In this document: positions 7,123 through 8,730 of the stretch, one piece after another | How positions within the stretch are numbered: position 1 is the first letter of the stretch | Layout: each line of letters opens with the position of its first letter | Assembly: GCA_964583765.1 (NCBI GenBank) | Contig: CAZOWW010000180.1 | Location: 1-8,730 of the forward strand | Source: CAZOWW01 sp964583765 | Lineage (GTDB): Bacteria > Actinomycetota > Actinomycetes > Actinomycetales > Kineosporiaceae | Length of the DNA stretch: 8,730 nucleotides | Direction of reading: 5' to 3' | Program-made: the position numbers and the translations under genes | Notes under the pieces: model-generated | The model's input: the letters and a program-made list of their open reading frames with translations, nothing else | Database searches by the model: none | Told to the model about the DNA's origin: nothing

Positions 7123-7154
7123 CCGCAGGCCGCTCGTTCGCGCCCCGTGCTCCC

Positions 7155-8342
7155 TCACGCCCGCACATGGTGTGCCAGTACCTCGTGACCGGTCTCGGCG
7201 CCGATGTTCGGCTCGGTGTGGACGACGACCGCGGTCAGCCGGGGGACTCCGTGGATCAAGGAGTGTTCGACCTCGTGGGCGATGCGGTGCGCCTGGTCGA
7301 CGGTCAACCGGGCGTCCACGGTGACGGCGACCTCGGCCCGCAGGCTGTGGCCGATCCAGCGCATCCGGACCTGGCCGGCTCCTGTCACGTCGGGAACGGC
7401 CGCGGCGATCTCCCCGACGAGGGCCACGGTCGCGGGGTCGACGGCGTCCATGAGGCGGTGGAACACCTCTCTGACCGCGTCCCGGAGCACGAACAGGATC
7501 GCGATCGTGATGCCCAGGCCGATCAGGGGATCGGCGATCGGCAGGCCCAGGGCGACACCGGCCGCGCCGACCACCACGGCGAGGGAGGTGAAACCGTCGG
7601 TGCGAGCGTGCAGCCCGTCGGCGACGAGCGCCGCTGATCCGATGCGGCGACCGACGGCGATCCGCCAGCGGGCCACGATCTCGTTGCCGGCGAAGCCCAC
7701 CACTCCGGCGAGGGCGACCAGGTACAGGTGGGTGACCGGTCGCCCATGGATCAGGCGCGTGAACGACGCGTAGCCGGCCAGGACCGATGACGCCGTCATG
7801 ACCAGTACGACGGCGACGCCGGCGAGATCCTCGGCGCGGCCCAGACCGTAGGTGTGGCGGCGGGTGGCCGCTCGACGCCCGAGCAGCAGGGCGGCCCCGA
7901 TGGGCAGCGCGGTGAGTGCGTCCGCGACGTTGTGGATGGCATCGCCCAGCAGGGCCACCGAACCGGTGAACGCCACGATCACGCCTTGGACGGCCGCGGT
8001 CGTGAACAGGAGCGCGAACGACCGGACCAGAGTGCGGATGCCGTGTCTGCTGGTCTCCAGCGCGTCGTCCAGGCGGTCGGCGCTGTCGTGGCTGTGCGGG
8101 GTCAGTGCGTGCCGGACCCGCCGCCACGCGGCCGATGCCCTTCCGGGAGAACCGCCGTGGTCCGCATGGTCGTGCGCCGTGCGACTGTGGCTCTGGCCGT
8201 GCTCTGCCTGGCCGTGGTCGTGTTCTGCGTGGCCGTGACCGTGCTCTGCGTGGCCGTGCTCTGCCCGGCTACGACCGTGGGCCGGGTGGTCGGACTCGTC
8301 GGCGCCGGGCGCCGAATGGCTGTGGCGGTCGTGGTCGGTCAT
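7155..8342 (-). CDS. Cation diffusion facilitator (Zn2+/Co2+/Cd2+-type efflux transporter), His-rich N-terminus, 395 aa
   Basis: Cytoplasmic-membrane antiporter of the CDF family that would export divalent metal, most likely Zn2+, in exchange for protons. The diagnostic His-x3-Asp pairs are present: GDAIHNVAD in the second membrane segment (His137, Asp141) and DGLHARTDG in the fifth (His245, Asp249). This His-Asp/His-Asp site is the one associated with zinc-group transporters. Six hydrophobic segments lie between about 105 and 288, and a C-terminal cytoplasmic domain (about 290-395) ends with VVVHTEPNIG and further histidines. The first 62 residues carry 17 histidines in HGH and AEHGHGHAEH repeats, a probable metal-binding arm, making the protein longer than the usual roughly 300 residues. 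The start is the ATG at 8342 with GGAAGGA (8358-8352) nine bases upstream. Two GTTC/GAAC dyads lie just upstream and may be regulatory. Family assignment is secure; metal preference is inferred. Confidence 0.95.
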   Translation of the reverse strand: MTDHDRHSHSAPGADESDHPAHGRSRAEHGHAEHGHGHAEHDHGQAEHGQSHSRTAHDHADHGGSPGRASAAWRRVRHALTPHSHDSADRLDDALETSRHGIRTLVRSFALLFTTAAVQGVIVAFTGSVALLGDAIHNVADALTALPIGAALLLGRRAATRRHTYGLGRAEDLAGVAVVLVMTASSVLAGYASFTRLIHGRPVTHLYLVALAGVVGFAGNEIVARWRIAVGRRIGSAALVADGLHARTDGFTSLAVVVGAAGVALGLPIADPLIGLGITIAILFVLRDAVREVFHRLMDAVDPATVALVGEIAAAVPDVTGAGQVRMRWIGHSLRAEVAVTVDARLTVDQAHRIAHEVEHSLIHGVPRLTAVVVHTEPNIGAETGHEVLAHHVRA

Positions 8343-8351
8343 CGACCCGCG

Positions 8352-8358
8352 TCCTTCC
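8352..8358 (-). promoter_or_regulatory. Shine-Dalgarno for the cation efflux gene
   Basis: GGAAGGA on the minus strand, nine bases before the ATG at 8342. It supports this start, which includes the whole His-rich arm, over internal ones. Confidence 0.65.
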
Positions 8359-8382
8359 GTTCGCTGTGAACCGTTCGGGAAC
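8359..8382. promoter_or_regulatory. Two adjacent GTTC...GAAC dyads upstream of the cation efflux gene
   Basis: GTTC-GCTGT-GAAC (8359-8371) is followed one base later by GTTC-GG-GAAC (8373-8382). The dyads are centred about 12.5 bp apart and abut the Shine-Dalgarno. They may be operator half-sites for a metal-responsive regulator, but the motif is short and not one I can assign. Confidence 0.35.
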
Positions 8383-8455
8383 GATCGCCGGGACCGCGGG
8401 TGCGTCCGGGTCGACCCTGTCGCGGTGGCTGTCCTGCGCTGCGTCCCCGAGCCGA

Positions 8456-8471
8456 GGACGCGCCGGCGTCC
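8456..8471 (-). terminator. Weak hairpin candidate after the TetR-type gene
   Basis: GGACGC and GCGTCC pair around a four-base GGCC-type loop, 31 bases past the stop codon of the minus-strand regulator gene. The six-pair stem has no T-tract. It is the only hairpin I noticed in the 160-base gap before the transporter gene. Confidence 0.25.
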
Positions 8472-8502
8472 CCACCTGTCGATCCACTACGCCTTACTCG
8501 CG

Positions 8503-8730
8503 TCACCTGCCCTGGCGTGCTGGGTCAGGCGGATCGCGTCGATCGGCGGGGGCGATACCTCGCCAGAGGACGCGGGTGAGGGTCTGCATCATGTCCTGGT
8601 TGGACTGCCTGTCATGGGCGCCCATCCGCTCGAACATGGCCAGCGCGTAGGCCACGGCGACGAGGTTGAGGACCACGGGGCCGACCTCCGGGCAGTCGAT
8701 CTCTCCTCGCCGCTGCAGGTCCGCCAGGTC
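8503..8730 (-). CDS. C-terminal end of a probable TetR-family transcriptional regulator, partial
   Basis: Open minus-strand frame entering from the right edge: 75 codons and a TGA at 8505-8503. The translation runs from DLADLQRRGEIDCPEVGPVV through LNLVAVAYALAMFERMGAHD to a short Pro/Arg-rich tail (DRRDPPDPARQGR). The pattern of a polar LQRRGEID segment, a long hydrophobic helix with AYALAMFERMG, then an amphipathic helix ending TRVLWRGIAP, resembles the last two ligand-domain helices of TetR regulators. The helix-turn-helix domain is outside the window, so neither the family nor its DNA target can be confirmed here. The transporter gene follows on the same strand after 160 bases, so it may have its own promoter. 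Candidate targets in view are the operator before the acyl-CoA ligase and the dyads before the transporter; both links are speculative. Confidence 0.75.
   Translation of the reverse strand, partial: DLADLQRRGEIDCPEVGPVVLNLVAVAYALAMFERMGAHDRQSNQDMMQTLTRVLWRGIAPADRRDPPDPARQGR

Noticed and set aside
6169..8127. 652-residue minus-strand open frame across the DUF2127-type and efflux genes
   Set aside because: It overlaps two well-supported genes in other frames and is Arg/Gly/Pro-rich throughout.

Overview
The window is very GC-rich (roughly 70% or more by eye) with strongly G/C-biased third codon positions. Both this and the gene types point to a high-GC actinobacterium, possibly of the Pseudonocardiales or Streptomyces kind; the genus cannot be fixed from the window. 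I support six protein genes, two of them cut by the window edges. I see no rRNA, tRNA, insertion sequence, phage gene or CRISPR array.

Layout. (1) Bases 1-989, minus strand: the N-terminal part of a long Pro/Ala/Ser/Gly-rich, probably disordered protein that runs off the left edge. (2) 990-1511: a 522-base divergent gap with no convincing gene. (3) 1512-4187, plus: an 891-residue polytopic membrane protein of unknown function with a large predicted extracytoplasmic N-terminal domain. (4) 4188-4314: a regulatory gap with two copies of an ACCCG-WW-CGGGT box and a perfect TetR-type operator just before the next gene. (5) 4315-6120, plus: a long-chain fatty-acid-CoA ligase (FadD-like). (6) 6283-7122, plus: a DUF2127-type membrane protein with a small Cys/His cluster, probably read from a leaderless mRNA. 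(7) 7155-8342, minus, convergent with the previous gene: a zinc-type cation diffusion facilitator with a His-rich N-terminus. (8) 8503 to the right edge, minus: the C-terminal end of what looks like a TetR-family regulator.

How they work together. Each internal gene seems to have its own start signal, and the window does not read as one operon or one defined system. The clearest regulatory logic is an acyl-CoA ligase preceded by a palindromic operator, the usual arrangement for TetR-controlled fatty-acid genes. The partial TetR gene at the right edge is a candidate regulator only by proximity, since its DNA-binding domain is outside the window. The His-rich transporter is a self-contained metal-efflux gene. 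The least understood items are the 891-residue membrane protein and the twin-box intergenic region behind it. I did not find a clear new multi-gene system.
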